Shown here piece after piece: positions 1 to 9,487 of a stretch of DNA of 64,000 nt. Numbering within the stretch: position 1 is the stretch's first letter; every line of letters starts with the position of its first letter. The DNA is from an uncultured Clostridia bacterium (lineage in GTDB: Bacteria; Bacillota; Clostridia; TANB77; CAG-465): contig CAKPAG010000002.1 of assembly GCA_934132895.1 (NCBI GenBank), forward strand, positions 75,657 through 139,656. Direction: 5' to 3'. Under the pieces are notes generated by a model, which had not been told where the DNA came from, did not search any database, and was given only the letters and a program-made list of their open reading frames with translations. Made by a program: the position numbers and the translations under genes.

Positions 1-25
1 TAATTAATATTCTTCGTTTATTCAT
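1..25 (-). CDS. 5' end of the next polysaccharide-operon gene (partial)
   Basis: An ATG at 23-25 overlaps the TAA of the upstream epimerase gene (TAATG), with a GGGGGA Shine-Dalgarno inside the end of that gene. Only MNKRRILI is visible before the window edge. In capEFG-type loci the next gene is often a glycosyltransferase, and this start fits that, but eight residues cannot identify it. Confidence 0.5.
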
Positions 26-1149
26 TATTTCCCCCAAACAGTTCTATTTACTATATCTGTATAGCTTTGAATTATTTTTACAACTTTTACTGAAACGTTA
101 GTATCTGCATAATCTTCAGCCATAACTACTTCTTCATTATTATCTCTCATTGATACTGCAAGTTCTAATGCTTGCTCTACTGTTTTATCAGTAATACCAC
201 CAATAACCACTGTACCTTTATCAAGTACTTCAGGCCTTTCAGTAGAAGTCCTGATTAATACACCAGCGAACCCTAGCATTGCACTTTCTTCGGATAATGT
301 TCCACTATCTGATAAAACACAATATGCATTCTTCTGCAATTTGTTATAGTCTATAAACCCAAATGGCTTTAAACTTTTTACTAGTGGATGAAACTTAAAA
401 TTTCTCTTTTCAATGAATTTCTTGCTTCTTGGATGAGTAGAATAAATTACAGGCATTTTATATTTTTCAGCTATATCATTTATTGCCCCCATTAAAGACA
501 TAAAATTCACTTCATTGTCGATATTTTCTTCTCTATGTGATGATAATAAAATATATTTGTTTTTTTCTAGTCCTAATTTTTCTAAAACGTCACTTTTTTC
601 TATTTCTTGAGCATGATCTCTTAATACTTCCCTCATAGGCGAACCTGTAACAAAAATTGTTTTGCCATCAATACCTTCAGATAACAAATATCTTCTAGAA
701 TGTTCAGTATAAGGAAGATTTATATCAGAAATATGATCCACTATTTTTCTATTAATCATCTCTGATACATTCCAATCCCAACATCTATTTCCGGCTTCCA
801 TATGAAATATTGGTATTTTAAGCCTTTTGGCAGATATTGCAGATAATGCGGAGTTTGTGTCACCTAATAATAAAACAGCATCTGGTTTTTCTTTTTCCAT
901 TATTTCATAAGATTTAGCGATTATATTCCCCATTGTTTCGCCTAAATCCTTGCCTACACTATCTAAATAATAATTTGGCTCTCTTAATCCTAGATCTTTA
1001 AAAAATACTTCATTTAACGTATAATCCCAGTTCTGACCTGTATGAACCAAAATGTGATTAAAGTATTTATCTGCACATTTTATAACTGCAGAAAGTCTAA
1101 TTATCTCTGGTCTTGTCCCAATTATTGTCATAAGTTTTAATTTTTGCAT
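25..1149 (-). CDS. capG: UDP-N-acetylglucosamine 2-epimerase-type enzyme (CapG/WecB family)
   Basis: A 374-aa cytosolic protein of the WecB/CapG epimerase family. The N-terminus TIIGTRPEIIRL, the HTGQNWDY segment and the late DSGTLSEESAMLG motif are typical of the UDP-sugar-binding GT-B-like fold. It follows CapE and CapF without a gap, so by analogy with CapEFG it probably carries out the last step, C2 epimerisation to UDP-N-acetyl-L-fucosamine. GGAGG lies 8 bases before the ATG. A plain WecB function (ManNAc synthesis) is possible, but the neighbours favour CapG. Confidence 0.88.
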   Translation of the reverse strand: MQKLKLMTIIGTRPEIIRLSAVIKCADKYFNHILVHTGQNWDYTLNEVFFKDLGLREPNYYLDSVGKDLGETMGNIIAKSYEIMEKEKPDAVLLLGDTNSALSAISAKRLKIPIFHMEAGNRCWDWNVSEMINRKIVDHISDINLPYTEHSRRYLLSEGIDGKTIFVTGSPMREVLRDHAQEIEKSDVLEKLGLEKNKYILLSSHREENIDNEVNFMSLMGAINDIAEKYKMPVIYSTHPRSKKFIEKRNFKFHPLVKSLKPFGFIDYNKLQKNAYCVLSDSGTLSEESAMLGFAGVLIRTSTERPEVLDKGTVVIGGITDKTVEQALELAVSMRDNNEEVVMAEDYADTNVSVKVVKIIQSYTDIVNRTVWGK

Positions 1150-1152
1150 TAT

Positions 1153-2265
1153 TTATACCTCCAAAAAATATGTATCGGGTTTATTTGGATTAAAATTTTC
1201 ATTTGCCCACATAATAGTAACCATATCCTCGCTTCCTACGTTTTCTATACTATGTGTATAACCTACAGGAATATCTATTACTTCTAATTTTTCACCACTT
1301 ACATTATACTCTATAATTTCACTTTCATCAACCTTTTTAAACCTTATTATTCCTTTTCCTTTTACTACAACAAATTTTTCATTCTTTGTATGATGCCAAT
1401 GATTTCCTTTAGTAATTCCAGGTTTTGAAATATTTACTGATACTTGGCCATTATTCAGTGTTTTAAATAACTCAGTAAATGAACCTCTATTGTCTATATT
1501 CATCTTTAAAGGATATGAAAAGTCATTTTTATCTAAATATGAGAGATAAGTGCTATATAATTTTTTTTCAAAACTTCCCTCTTTAACATTCGGTAAAATC
1601 AAATTACTTCTGCTTTCCTTAAATGAATTTATTAAATTTGCAATATAGCCTAATTTTTCTTTATGTGTCACATTTATATAACAAAACATATCTTTTTTGT
1701 TAGCTTTTCCCTCTAAACAAGAAATAAATTCATCTACCACATCATCAATATATGCAAGTGTTAATTCGACATTTTCATCATTTATTTGTATAGGTAAATT
1801 ATTTGCCACATTATTACAAAAAGTAGCTATAACACTGTTATAATTAGGTCTGCACCACTTACCAAATAAATTTGGTAATCTATATACAAAAACCTCTACA
1901 TTATTCTGTTTAGAGTATTCAAATAGTAAATCTTCTCCTGCCTTTTTACTTTTTCCATAGTCATTATCAAGCTTGGCTTGTATTGATGATGTAATAAGTA
2001 TCGGAGCCTTATTAGCATTTTCTTTTAAAGAATCTAAAAGTTCAGATGTAAAGCCAAAATTTCCTTTCATAAACTCAGAAGCATCTTTAGGCCTATTAAC
2101 ACCAGCTAAATGAAATACAAATTCACATTCTTTTGTATATTTATTTAATAATTCTTTAGGAGTATCTATATCATATTCAAATATTTCATTATACCCTCTA
2201 TTTTTTAATTCCAATACTAAATTTTTTCCAACAAATCCTTTGGCACCAGTTACTAAAATTTTCAA
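1153..2265 (-). CDS. capF: CapF: bifunctional UDP-sugar reductase/epimerase with C-terminal cupin
   Basis: About 370 aa. The N-terminal extended-SDR domain has TGAKGFVGKNL for NAD(P) binding, and the C-terminal cupin has metal-binding histidines (NHWHHTKNEKF). This two-domain layout is diagnostic of CapF, which epimerises and then reduces the CapE product on the way to UDP-L-FucNAc. The best start is TTG at 2263-2265, preceded by GGAGG and one base after the capE stop. A longer reading from 2307 would run 41 bases into capE and adds 14 residues that do not belong to the Rossmann start. Confidence 0.9.
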   Translation of the reverse strand: MKILVTGAKGFVGKNLVLELKNRGYNEIFEYDIDTPKELLNKYTKECEFVFHLAGVNRPKDASEFMKGNFGFTSELLDSLKENANKAPILITSSIQAKLDNDYGKSKKAGEDLLFEYSKQNNVEVFVYRLPNLFGKWCRPNYNSVIATFCNNVANNLPIQINDENVELTLAYIDDVVDEFISCLEGKANKKDMFCYINVTHKEKLGYIANLINSFKESRSNLILPNVKEGSFEKKLYSTYLSYLDKNDFSYPLKMNIDNRGSFTELFKTLNNGQVSVNISKPGITKGNHWHHTKNEKFVVVKGKGIIRFKKVDESEIIEYNVSGEKLEVIDIPVGYTHSIENVGSEDMVTIMWANENFNPNKPDTYFLEV

Positions 2266-2266
2266 A

Positions 2267-3289
2267 TTAATTCCTCCAATCAGCAAGTTCGTTTTTAACG
2301 TACTCAAGACTTAATAATTTTTCTTTTACTTGTTCAACATTTAAAAGTTCAGTATTGTTAGAATTAAATTCAGAAAGTTTTGTTAGTTCTTCATTTCCAT
2401 CAACAAAATATTTATCATAGTTCAAATCTCTTTTATCGCAAGGCACTCTATAAAAATTCCCCATATCTTTTGCATGAACACATTCTTCATTTGTAAGTAA
2501 AGTTTCATACATTTTTTCTCCATGTCTAATACCAATAACTTTAGTTTTTTGATCTTCTACTCCAAATATTTCTTTTACCGCTTGAGCTAAAACATCTATT
2601 GTACACGCAGGTGCTTTTTGAACCATTATATCGCCAGCGTTTGCATTTTTAAATGCAAATACTACAAGTTCTACTGCTTCCTCTAAACTCATTATGAATC
2701 TTGTCATTGAAGGTTCTGTAATTGTTAAAGGTTTACCTGACTTTATTTGTTCAATAAATAATGGTATTACTGATCCTCTCGAACACATTACATTTCCATA
2801 TCTTGTAGCACAAATTGTAGTTTTACTAGGATCAACTGTCCTTGACTTAGCTACAATAACTTTCTCCATCATTGCCTTAGAAGTTCCCATAGCATTTACA
2901 GGATATGCTGCTTTATCTGTTGATAAACATATCACTTTTTTTACTCCTTCTTCAATAGCTGCAGTTAATACATTATCTGTTCCTATAACATTAGTTTTAA
3001 CAGCTTCCAAAGGAAAAAATTCACAGCTAGGCACTTGTTTTAATGCTGCTGCATGAAAAATATAATCTACTCCATGCATAGCATTTTTTACACTTGCTAA
3101 ATCTCTTACGTCACCTATATAAAATTTTATTTTATCATTATGATATTCTTTTCTCATATCATCTTGTTTTTTTTCGTCACGAGAAAATATTCTTATTTCT
3201 CCAATATTCGTATTTAAAAATCTATTTAGAACAGCATGTCCAAATGAACCTGTTCCTCCAGTTATCATTAAAGTTTTTCCTTTAAACAT
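2267..3289 (-). CDS. capE: CapE: UDP-GlcNAc 4,6-dehydratase/5-epimerase
   Basis: A 340-aa soluble extended SDR. TGGTGSFGHAVL binds the cofactor, and STDKAAYPVNAMGTSK is the unusual Asp/Lys active-site stretch of inverting 4,6-dehydratases (CapE, FlaA1, PseB). It starts the UDP-L-FucNAc pathway and is followed at once by CapF and CapG. It is the second 4,6-dehydratase of the operon: this one is short and soluble, while the one at 7415-9292 is long and membrane-bound, so two different deoxyamino sugars are probably made. Confidence 0.9.
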   Translation of the reverse strand: MFKGKTLMITGGTGSFGHAVLNRFLNTNIGEIRIFSRDEKKQDDMRKEYHNDKIKFYIGDVRDLASVKNAMHGVDYIFHAAALKQVPSCEFFPLEAVKTNVIGTDNVLTAAIEEGVKKVICLSTDKAAYPVNAMGTSKAMMEKVIVAKSRTVDPSKTTICATRYGNVMCSRGSVIPLFIEQIKSGKPLTITEPSMTRFIMSLEEAVELVVFAFKNANAGDIMVQKAPACTIDVLAQAVKEIFGVEDQKTKVIGIRHGEKMYETLLTNEECVHAKDMGNFYRVPCDKRDLNYDKYFVDGNEELTKLSEFNSNNTELLNVEQVKEKLLSLEYVKNELADWRN

Positions 3290-3307
3290 TTTTTATTTCC
3301 ACCCTTT

Positions 3308-4462
3308 TTATTTAATTATTTTATCAATATATTCGGTTGCTTTTCCATACACTTGTACATATTTTTCTTTAAATTTTTTAGTTTTATTTTTTTCCTCAAC
3401 AAAATCACATTCTTTTATTAACTGCAGCAATTCTTCTTCTGATGTAACTGCTCCATTAGGTAGCTCTTTTCTTATATCTATATAAAGGCCTCTTTTTTGT
3501 AAATATGTACCATAATCATAAGCATAACAGAAAATAGGTCTCTCTAAAATCGAATAATCTATCATAATACTAGAATAATCAGAAATTAAAATGTCTGATA
3601 ATATTAGTAACTCATTCAGATTTTCATAATCAGATACATTTTTACAAAATTCGTCATTTTTAATATTTAATACTTTATTAACTTCATAATGTGCTCTAAA
3701 AAGAACACAATATTCATTAGCTAATTCTTTCTTCCAAAGCTCTAAATTAATAGGTGGTATTAAAACACATCCAAATTTATCTTTTTCATATTCTCTATAA
3801 GTTGGTGCATATAAAATAATTTTTTTATCAAGAGGCAGCTTTAATTTTTTTCTTATTTCAATGGCATTACAATGAGTATTATCAACTAACTCATCATTTC
3901 TAGGTAACCCACTTAATAAAATCTTTTTTGGGGAACATCCAAAAGCTTTAGAAAAAATATTTATATCGTACTTACTCTGAGCAAAATAATAATCAGGTTC
4001 AGTAACTTTTAAACGAACCGATGAATCTTCTTGCATATCCTTTTCTATTTTCTTTATCGCTGAGCCATGCCATGTATTTATATATACAGTTCCTTTATTT
4101 TTAAACTTTAATCCTCTTTCTATAGAAGAATTAGTAATCCAATACTTAGATTTTAAAGCTATATAAAAATACTTGATAGAATTATTCTTTAAGACAGTTG
4201 CCCCCACTATATCACACTTTTTTGGATCATTTATTCCCCAATAAAATTTATAGTCACTATATCTTGAATTTTTTTTCATATATTCAAATATACATCTCGG
4301 ACTATCATCATATCTTTTTCCTCCAAATGAATTAAACAAAATCATTTTATTGTCAATTTTAATAAATAATCTAAAAAAACTCAATACAGAATTTATAATG
4401 TTACTATATAAATAATATATAAATTTATTGTTTTTTAGTAAATTTTCTAATATTTTTTTCAT
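3308..4462 (-). CDS. CDP-glycerol glycerophosphotransferase family protein (TagF/TagB-like)
   Basis: A 384-aa member of the CDP-glycerol:poly(glycerophosphate) glycerophosphotransferase family. It shows NTWHGSAIKK and the late DYSSIMIDYSILERP segment with the conserved Asp/Ser-rich substrate site. It probably adds glycerol phosphate to the repeat unit or builds a teichoic-like chain. The first 38 bases overlap the end of the upstream GT2 gene, and a GAGGAAA ribosome site lies within that gene. A related polyol-phosphate substrate cannot be excluded. Confidence 0.85.
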   Translation of the reverse strand: MKKILENLLKNNKFIYYLYSNIINSVLSFFRLFIKIDNKMILFNSFGGKRYDDSPRCIFEYMKKNSRYSDYKFYWGINDPKKCDIVGATVLKNNSIKYFYIALKSKYWITNSSIERGLKFKNKGTVYINTWHGSAIKKIEKDMQEDSSVRLKVTEPDYYFAQSKYDINIFSKAFGCSPKKILLSGLPRNDELVDNTHCNAIEIRKKLKLPLDKKIILYAPTYREYEKDKFGCVLIPPINLELWKKELANEYCVLFRAHYEVNKVLNIKNDEFCKNVSDYENLNELLILSDILISDYSSIMIDYSILERPIFCYAYDYGTYLQKRGLYIDIRKELPNGAVTSEEELLQLIKECDFVEEKNKTKKFKEKYVQVYGKATEYIDKIIK

Positions 4463-5468
4463 TTTTTAATTTCCTCTTTACTATTTTAAAAATACCAAAT
4501 ATTGATCCTATTCCATATGAAATATGAAATAAAGGATATAATATGATTGAAATTAAAGACTGGATAACTCCATCGCTTACTTTTTTAAAGCTGAAAAATA
4601 AATCCAATACTAAATATAATAGAAGTTCAAATAAAAAAAGATAAGTAATCCATTTTACATTTAAACACATAGACATAATTCCAATTATTAGAGATAATAC
4701 AAAAGCAAAAGGTACTAAATGTCTAATTCCAACAGAACCAGGAATAAAATATGAAGTATATATAACATATTTTCCATTTCCAAATGCCATTTTTGCTAAA
4801 CTAGGAATTGTATTTCTAGGATGATATATTATAGCAATATCATTAAACAAATATACTTTTCCTCCACTCCTTCTTATTCTATAATTTAATTCATTATCTT
4901 CGCTTCTTAATAATTCTTCATTAAAAAATCCAATTTTTTCAAATAACTCTCGTCTAAAAGTGCCATAAGGTACTGTATCTACATAGCCACTCTCTGCATT
5001 TAATCTAAATCGTGAGTTGCCCACTCCAAATTTTGAAGAAAGTACATTTGAAATAGCTTTTCCTAAAATTCCATTCGCTTGAGCATCGAATAAACACCCA
5101 ACATTATCTGCACCTGTTTTATTTAAATAATATACACATTTTGAAATATAATTTTTAGGATACTCACTATGTGCATCCAATCTAATAATGATATCATTTT
5201 TAGCATGCATTATTCCAATATTAACTGATATAGGTGTTTTCTTTTTAGAATTAACTAACAACTTATACATAACATTACAATTTTTCATTTTTTTCTCAAG
5301 TAATTCTATTGTTTTATCACTGGAATTACCATCAACAAAAATCAATTCTATATTATTAAATTCGTAATCTTGTGCTAAAACGGTTTCAAGAAATTTTTCA
5401 ATATATTTTTCTTCATTTAAAATTGGAACAATAACTGATACAGTTTTCAATTCTTCTTTTTCTTTCAT
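4425..5468 (-). CDS. Membrane-anchored family 2 glycosyltransferase
   Basis: A 347-aa GT2 enzyme of the ExoA type. The N-terminal GT-A domain (SVIVPILNEEKYIEKFLETV, then FVDGNSSDKT and RLDAHSEYP carrying the metal-binding acidic residues) is followed by about three membrane helices between roughly residues 235 and 330. It would extend the lipid-linked repeat unit on the cytoplasmic face. Its ATG overlaps the stop of the phosphoglycosyl transferase gene (ATGA), so the two are probably translationally coupled. The sugar donor cannot be told from sequence. Confidence 0.85.
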   Translation of the reverse strand: MKEKEELKTVSVIVPILNEEKYIEKFLETVLAQDYEFNNIELIFVDGNSSDKTIELLEKKMKNCNVMYKLLVNSKKKTPISVNIGIMHAKNDIIIRLDAHSEYPKNYISKCVYYLNKTGADNVGCLFDAQANGILGKAISNVLSSKFGVGNSRFRLNAESGYVDTVPYGTFRRELFEKIGFFNEELLRSEDNELNYRIRRSGGKVYLFNDIAIIYHPRNTIPSLAKMAFGNGKYVIYTSYFIPGSVGIRHLVPFAFVLSLIIGIMSMCLNVKWITYLFLFELLLYLVLDLFFSFKKVSDGVIQSLISIILYPLFHISYGIGSIFGIFKIVKRKLKNEKNIRKFTKKQ

Positions 5469-6166
5469 TTTAACACTCCAATCAACGTTTTAAAGCACAT
5501 TTTTATATCATAAAAAAATGTGAATTTCTGTATATATTCTAAATTAAATTTCATTTTTTCAGGTAATACATCTTCTATATAAATATCATCTACTGCTTTA
5601 CCTTGTTTTTGAAGTTCAGCTATAACTGTGTCTTCATCTTTATATTCTAAACTTGCTTTTGACGTAATACCTGCTGGCATAAGTAGAGTTGCTTTCATTT
5701 CTTCTGTGTATTTATCTACATATTTTTTAACTTCAGGTCTTGTCCCTACAAAACTCATATCTCCAACAAACACATTGAATAATTGCGGTAATTCGTCAAT
5801 TCTTAAATGTCTTATAAATCTACCAACTCTTGTAATTCTTGCATCATTTCCTACTGTAACTAATGTTCCTTTTTTATCAGCGTCTTTTACCATAGTTCTA
5901 AATTTTATTATCTTAAATATTTTTCCATTTGTAGTCACTCTTTCTTGTTTGAAAAATACAGTTCCTTTAGAATCTACTTTTATCCAAATAGCTATAATTA
6001 AAAAAATAGGCGATAAAACAACAATCATAAGAAAAGACATTATAACATCAAATATTCTTTTTAAAAATAAAGAAATTTTCTTTTTTGAAAGTATGTCATA
6101 ATATTCTTTTATTTTATCATTTTTTAATTCGTTTGGCAAATCTTCCCACTTTTTTAAAAATAACAA
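5465..6166 (-). CDS. Initiating sugar phosphotransferase (PglC/WcaJ-type phosphoglycosyl transferase)
   Basis: A 233-aa monotopic phosphoglycosyl transferase. A hydrophobic re-entrant helix at about residues 38-60 is followed by FFKQER, KIIKFRTMVKDAD and DELPQLFNVFVGDMSFVGTRPE, the hallmark motifs. It would transfer a sugar 1-phosphate from UDP-sugar to undecaprenyl phosphate and so start the repeat unit. It sits right after the aminotransferase and membrane dehydratase, so the first sugar is probably a 4-amino or 4-acetamido-2,4,6-trideoxyhexose, as for PglC or WcfS. Confidence 0.9.
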   Translation of the reverse strand: MLFLKKWEDLPNELKNDKIKEYYDILSKKKISLFLKRIFDVIMSFLMIVVLSPIFLIIAIWIKVDSKGTVFFKQERVTTNGKIFKIIKFRTMVKDADKKGTLVTVGNDARITRVGRFIRHLRIDELPQLFNVFVGDMSFVGTRPEVKKYVDKYTEEMKATLLMPAGITSKASLEYKDEDTVIAELQKQGKAVDDIYIEDVLPEKMKFNLEYIQKFTFFYDIKMCFKTLIGVLK

Positions 6167-6167
6167 T

Positions 6168-7379
6168 TTATTTTCCTCCTACTACTATTTCAATTACATT
6201 ATTAATTATATACTCCACTTGCTCATCAGTAAGTAAAGTATGTAATGGTAAAGTAATTTCATTTTTGTATAAGTTATATGCTTTTGGAAAATCTTTAATA
6301 TCGAATCCTAAATTTTGGTACGCTGTCATCATAGGAAGGGGTTTGTAATGAACATTAGTAGGTATTTCTTTTTCAGCTAATTTATTTATTATTTCATTTC
6401 TTTTTTCTTCATCTATATTATTAATTCTTAATAAATACAAATGCCCAGTTGAGTTATACTCTTTAGTATAGTGAACAAGTGGCTTAAATACATCTGAATA
6501 TTTAAGAAAAGCTTCATCATACTTTGATATGATTTCTTTTCTTCTTCTTAATAATTCTTCATATCTTCTTAATTGTGCAAGTCCAATAGATGCCATTATA
6601 TCAGTCATATTACATTTGTATCCTGTTATCTTTATATCATATTCCCAACTTCCTGCTTTACTTTTAGATAATGCATCTTTGTTTTGTCCATGTAAGGAAT
6701 AAAGCATATACAAATCATAAATCTCTTTATTATCTATATCTTCAATATTTTTCCAAGTTACAGCTCCACCTTCTGCAGTTGTTAAATTCTTTACCGCATG
6801 AAAAGAAAATGTTGTAAAATCAGCCACATTACCACTCATCTTACCATTTTGATTAGCACCAAAAGAATGTGCTCCGTCTGCAACAACAGCAATTCTTCCC
6901 AGCTTTCTTTGTATATCATTATTTGGTATAAATTTATCTTTATTTTTTTCTACTATTTCAAAAATTTTAGTATAATTTGCAATTATGCCTGCTATATCAA
7001 CACCAATGATTGCTTTAGTATTAGTAGTAATTAAATCTTCTAATTTATCATAATCCATTTCAACATTATTTTCTAATGAATCAATCATAACAGTTTTTGC
7101 ACCTACATGAGATATAACGCTAGCTGAAGCTGTATATGTATAAGCTGGGACAATAACTTCGTCTCCCTCTTTTATTCCTAAAACTCTAAGTGTAGCTTCT
7201 AAAGCTGCAGTTGCAGAGTTTAAAGCTACTGCAGTTTCAGTTCCACAAAATTTAGCTATTTTCTTTTCAAACTCTTTTGTTTTAGGGCCAGTTGTTATCC
7301 AACCAGATCTTAATGTATCTACTACCTCATTTATTTCTTCTTCTGATATATCAGGTGGAGAAAATAATATTTTTTCCAA
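6168..7379 (-). CDS. PLP-dependent sugar aminotransferase (DegT/DnrJ/EryC1 family)
   Basis: A 403-aa aminotransferase. VVADGAHSFGA holds the PLP-stacking Asp/Ala-His region, and the catalytic Lys is in FSFHAVKNLTTAEGG. It probably aminates the 4-keto sugar made by the adjacent 4,6-dehydratase, giving a UDP-4-amino-2,4,6-trideoxyhexose (PglE- or WcfR-like). No PglD-type acetyltransferase is visible in the window, so the amine may stay free or be modified by a gene outside the window. Confidence 0.88.
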   Translation of the reverse strand: MEKILFSPPDISEEEINEVVDTLRSGWITTGPKTKEFEKKIAKFCGTETAVALNSATAALEATLRVLGIKEGDEVIVPAYTYTASASVISHVGAKTVMIDSLENNVEMDYDKLEDLITTNTKAIIGVDIAGIIANYTKIFEIVEKNKDKFIPNNDIQRKLGRIAVVADGAHSFGANQNGKMSGNVADFTTFSFHAVKNLTTAEGGAVTWKNIEDIDNKEIYDLYMLYSLHGQNKDALSKSKAGSWEYDIKITGYKCNMTDIMASIGLAQLRRYEELLRRRKEIISKYDEAFLKYSDVFKPLVHYTKEYNSTGHLYLLRINNIDEEKRNEIINKLAEKEIPTNVHYKPLPMMTAYQNLGFDIKDFPKAYNLYKNEITLPLHTLLTDEQVEYIINNVIEIVVGGK

Positions 7380-7414
7380 TTTTAATCACCTTTCATTTCC
7401 ATTATATATTCTCT

Positions 7415-9292
7415 TTAATTTTTATTTACATTTGTATAAGTTGGTATTACTTTTGTAACTGCTTCTTTTACTAATACATTAGTTATATCTTTGTTTTCTA
7501 AAGTATCTGTTAACATAGCAAGTTTTTCTTCTATATCATTCATTGTTATATTAAGTGGCTTAGCTATAAATATTTTTTCATGTGCTGTACTTGTTAATCC
7601 TTCTTCAGCCATTAATAATTCTTCATATAACTTTTCGCCTGGTCTTAATCCTATCACTTCTATTTTTATATCTACATTTGGTTCAAAACCTGAAAGTTTT
7701 ATTAAATTTTGAGCTAAATCATAAATTTTTACAGGTTCACCCATATCAAGAACAAATATTTCTCCACCATTAGCATATGTCATAGCTTGAAGTACAAGCT
7801 GAACAGCTTCAGGTATTGTCATAAAAAATCTAGTTATTCTTTTATCTGTTACAGTAACAGGACCACCTTTAGCTATTTGCTTCTTAAACAATGGTACAAC
7901 AGAGCCATTACTTTCCAAAACATTTCCAAATCTTACAGCCATATATTCTGTTTTACTAACTTTATTTTTTGCTTGAATAAGCATCTCACAAAATCTTTTA
8001 GTTGCACCCATAATATTTGTTGGGTTAACAGCTTTATCCGAAGATATAAGGACAAAACGTTTAACATTATACTTGTCCGCCATATTTACAACATTATATG
8101 TTCCAAACACGTTATTTTTAATTGCTTCTACTGGTCTTCTCTCCATAAGAGGAACATGTTTGTGTGCTGCTGCATGAAATACCATGTCTATATTATGCTT
8201 TTTAAATACTTCTTCTAATCCTTTTACATCCCTTACACTACAAATTATTGCTTCGATGTTTTTATGATTTTCTGTAAGTTCCATTTGAATATCATAAAGG
8301 GAATTTTCATAAATATCCAGCATAATTAACTTTTTAGGTTCATATTTTATAATTTGTCTACAAAGTTCCGAACCAATAGAACCACCTGCACCAGTTACAA
8401 GAATTGTACTTTTATTTATCAAATTAGCAATATTTTTGTTATCTAAGACTATTGGATCACGACAAAGTATATCAGCTATATCTATATCTCTTAAATTTGA
8501 AATAACATTATTGTTTTTTATTATATTCTCAGTACTAGGTAGTATTCTTATCTTAGCACCTGTATTTTGACATTTTTCTAATATATCTTTTTTATCTTCA
8601 CTTTTTATATCACATATTGTAAAGAAAATAGTATTTACCTTATTTTCTTTAGCTATCTTTTCTATTTTGGATCTATCTGCAAGTATTTTTACTCCTGAAA
8701 TACTATATCCGATTTTATTTTTATTATCATCTATAATTCCGATTATATTATATTCATCACTTAATCTATTCTTTATCGCCTTAATTATATCTCTTGTAGC
8801 AGTACCAGCTCCAATTATTAAAAGATTCTTTTTTCCATTTTCTTCTATACTTCCATTATGTCTTGTAAGAGAAAATATGTGTTCCTTGGTAAGTATCATT
8901 CTTATTATAATCCTATATGCTATAAATAAAAATGCAATAAGCATACATGAAAGTATGTCAATTTTTAAGATAATTTCATTTTTTAAAAACATTGCTTTAA
9001 AAAGTGAAAGTACCGCACAAGCTGAAAGTGAAATAAAAGCATAGTACAAGTAATCTTTTCCATTTTCGTATCTTGTTATATTATTGTACATTCCAAAAAA
9101 AAGTAAGAAAAATAAATATGCTACTTCTCCACATCCTATATTAAACAACATATACTTTATATACTCAGAGCTTAAATTAAATCCACTATCTATTATATAA
9201 AAAGCAAGTATATATGCTAAAGCAATTACTACTATATCAAATAATACTAATATATATTTTCTATTTTTTTTAATATAATTTATAATTCCCAT
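7415..9292 (-). CDS. Membrane UDP-GlcNAc 4,6-dehydratase (PglF/CapD type)
   Basis: A 625-aa protein with four N-terminal membrane helices (about residues 12-135), a CoA-binding-like Rossmann domain (LLIIGAGTATRDI) and a C-terminal extended SDR domain with TGAGGSIGSELCRQI and SSDKAVNPTNIMGATK. This is the PglF/WbpM/CapD layout, giving UDP-4-keto-6-deoxy-GlcNAc for the following aminotransferase. It is the first gene of the operon, with AAGGAA before the ATG and a consensus promoter upstream. Confidence 0.9.
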   Translation of the reverse strand: MGIINYIKKNRKYILVLFDIVVIALAYILAFYIIDSGFNLSSEYIKYMLFNIGCGEVAYLFFLLFFGMYNNITRYENGKDYLYYAFISLSACAVLSLFKAMFLKNEIILKIDILSCMLIAFLFIAYRIIIRMILTKEHIFSLTRHNGSIEENGKKNLLIIGAGTATRDIIKAIKNRLSDEYNIIGIIDDNKNKIGYSISGVKILADRSKIEKIAKENKVNTIFFTICDIKSEDKKDILEKCQNTGAKIRILPSTENIIKNNNVISNLRDIDIADILCRDPIVLDNKNIANLINKSTILVTGAGGSIGSELCRQIIKYEPKKLIMLDIYENSLYDIQMELTENHKNIEAIICSVRDVKGLEEVFKKHNIDMVFHAAAHKHVPLMERRPVEAIKNNVFGTYNVVNMADKYNVKRFVLISSDKAVNPTNIMGATKRFCEMLIQAKNKVSKTEYMAVRFGNVLESNGSVVPLFKKQIAKGGPVTVTDKRITRFFMTIPEAVQLVLQAMTYANGGEIFVLDMGEPVKIYDLAQNLIKLSGFEPNVDIKIEVIGLRPGEKLYEELLMAEEGLTSTAHEKIFIAKPLNITMNDIEEKLAMLTDTLENKDITNVLVKEAVTKVIPTYTNVNKN

Positions 9293-9342
9293 ATTCCTTC
9301 AATTCCTCTATAAACTTATGTTAAATAGTTATAACACTTAAA

Positions 9343-9371
9343 ATTATATCATTATATATATTTTTTTGCAA
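9343..9371 (-). promoter_or_regulatory. Promoter of the polysaccharide operon
   Basis: Reading the minus strand, TTGCAA (9366-9371), a 17-base spacer and TATAAT (9343-9348). Transcription should start about 45 bases before the first gene. No other promoter was seen between the nine genes, so this probably drives all of them. Confidence 0.75.
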
Positions 9372-9442
9372 CAAAATGTCGAAAATTTTTTTAGCCATAT
9401 CATATATTGTTATAAGTTAATTACATAACATTATTACATAAG

Positions 9443-9483
9443 AAAAATCAGTATAAAACCTATTAAATTTTACACTGATTTAT
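9443..9483 (-). terminator. Terminator after the Rpn locus
   Basis: Inverted repeat AAATCAGT(A)TAAAA / TTTTA(C)ACTGATTT with one mismatch, followed on the minus strand by TTTTTC. It separates the Rpn genes from the polysaccharide operon. Confidence 0.7.
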
Positions 9484-9487
9484 ATAA

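Noticed and set aside
1153..2307. Long capF start at 2307
   Set aside because: It would overlap capE by 41 bases and adds residues not fitting the Rossmann start; TTG at 2265 has a GGAGG site.
2694..3056. Plus-strand 120-aa open frame
   Set aside because: It lies wholly inside capE on the opposite strand, has no ribosome site and looks like a shadow frame. The same holds for the other plus-strand frames inside minus-strand genes.
5465..9292. Calling the three genes pglF, pglE and pglC outright
   Set aside because: No PglD acetyltransferase is present, and the same families serve AATGal and other amino-sugar pathways, so family-level calls are safer.
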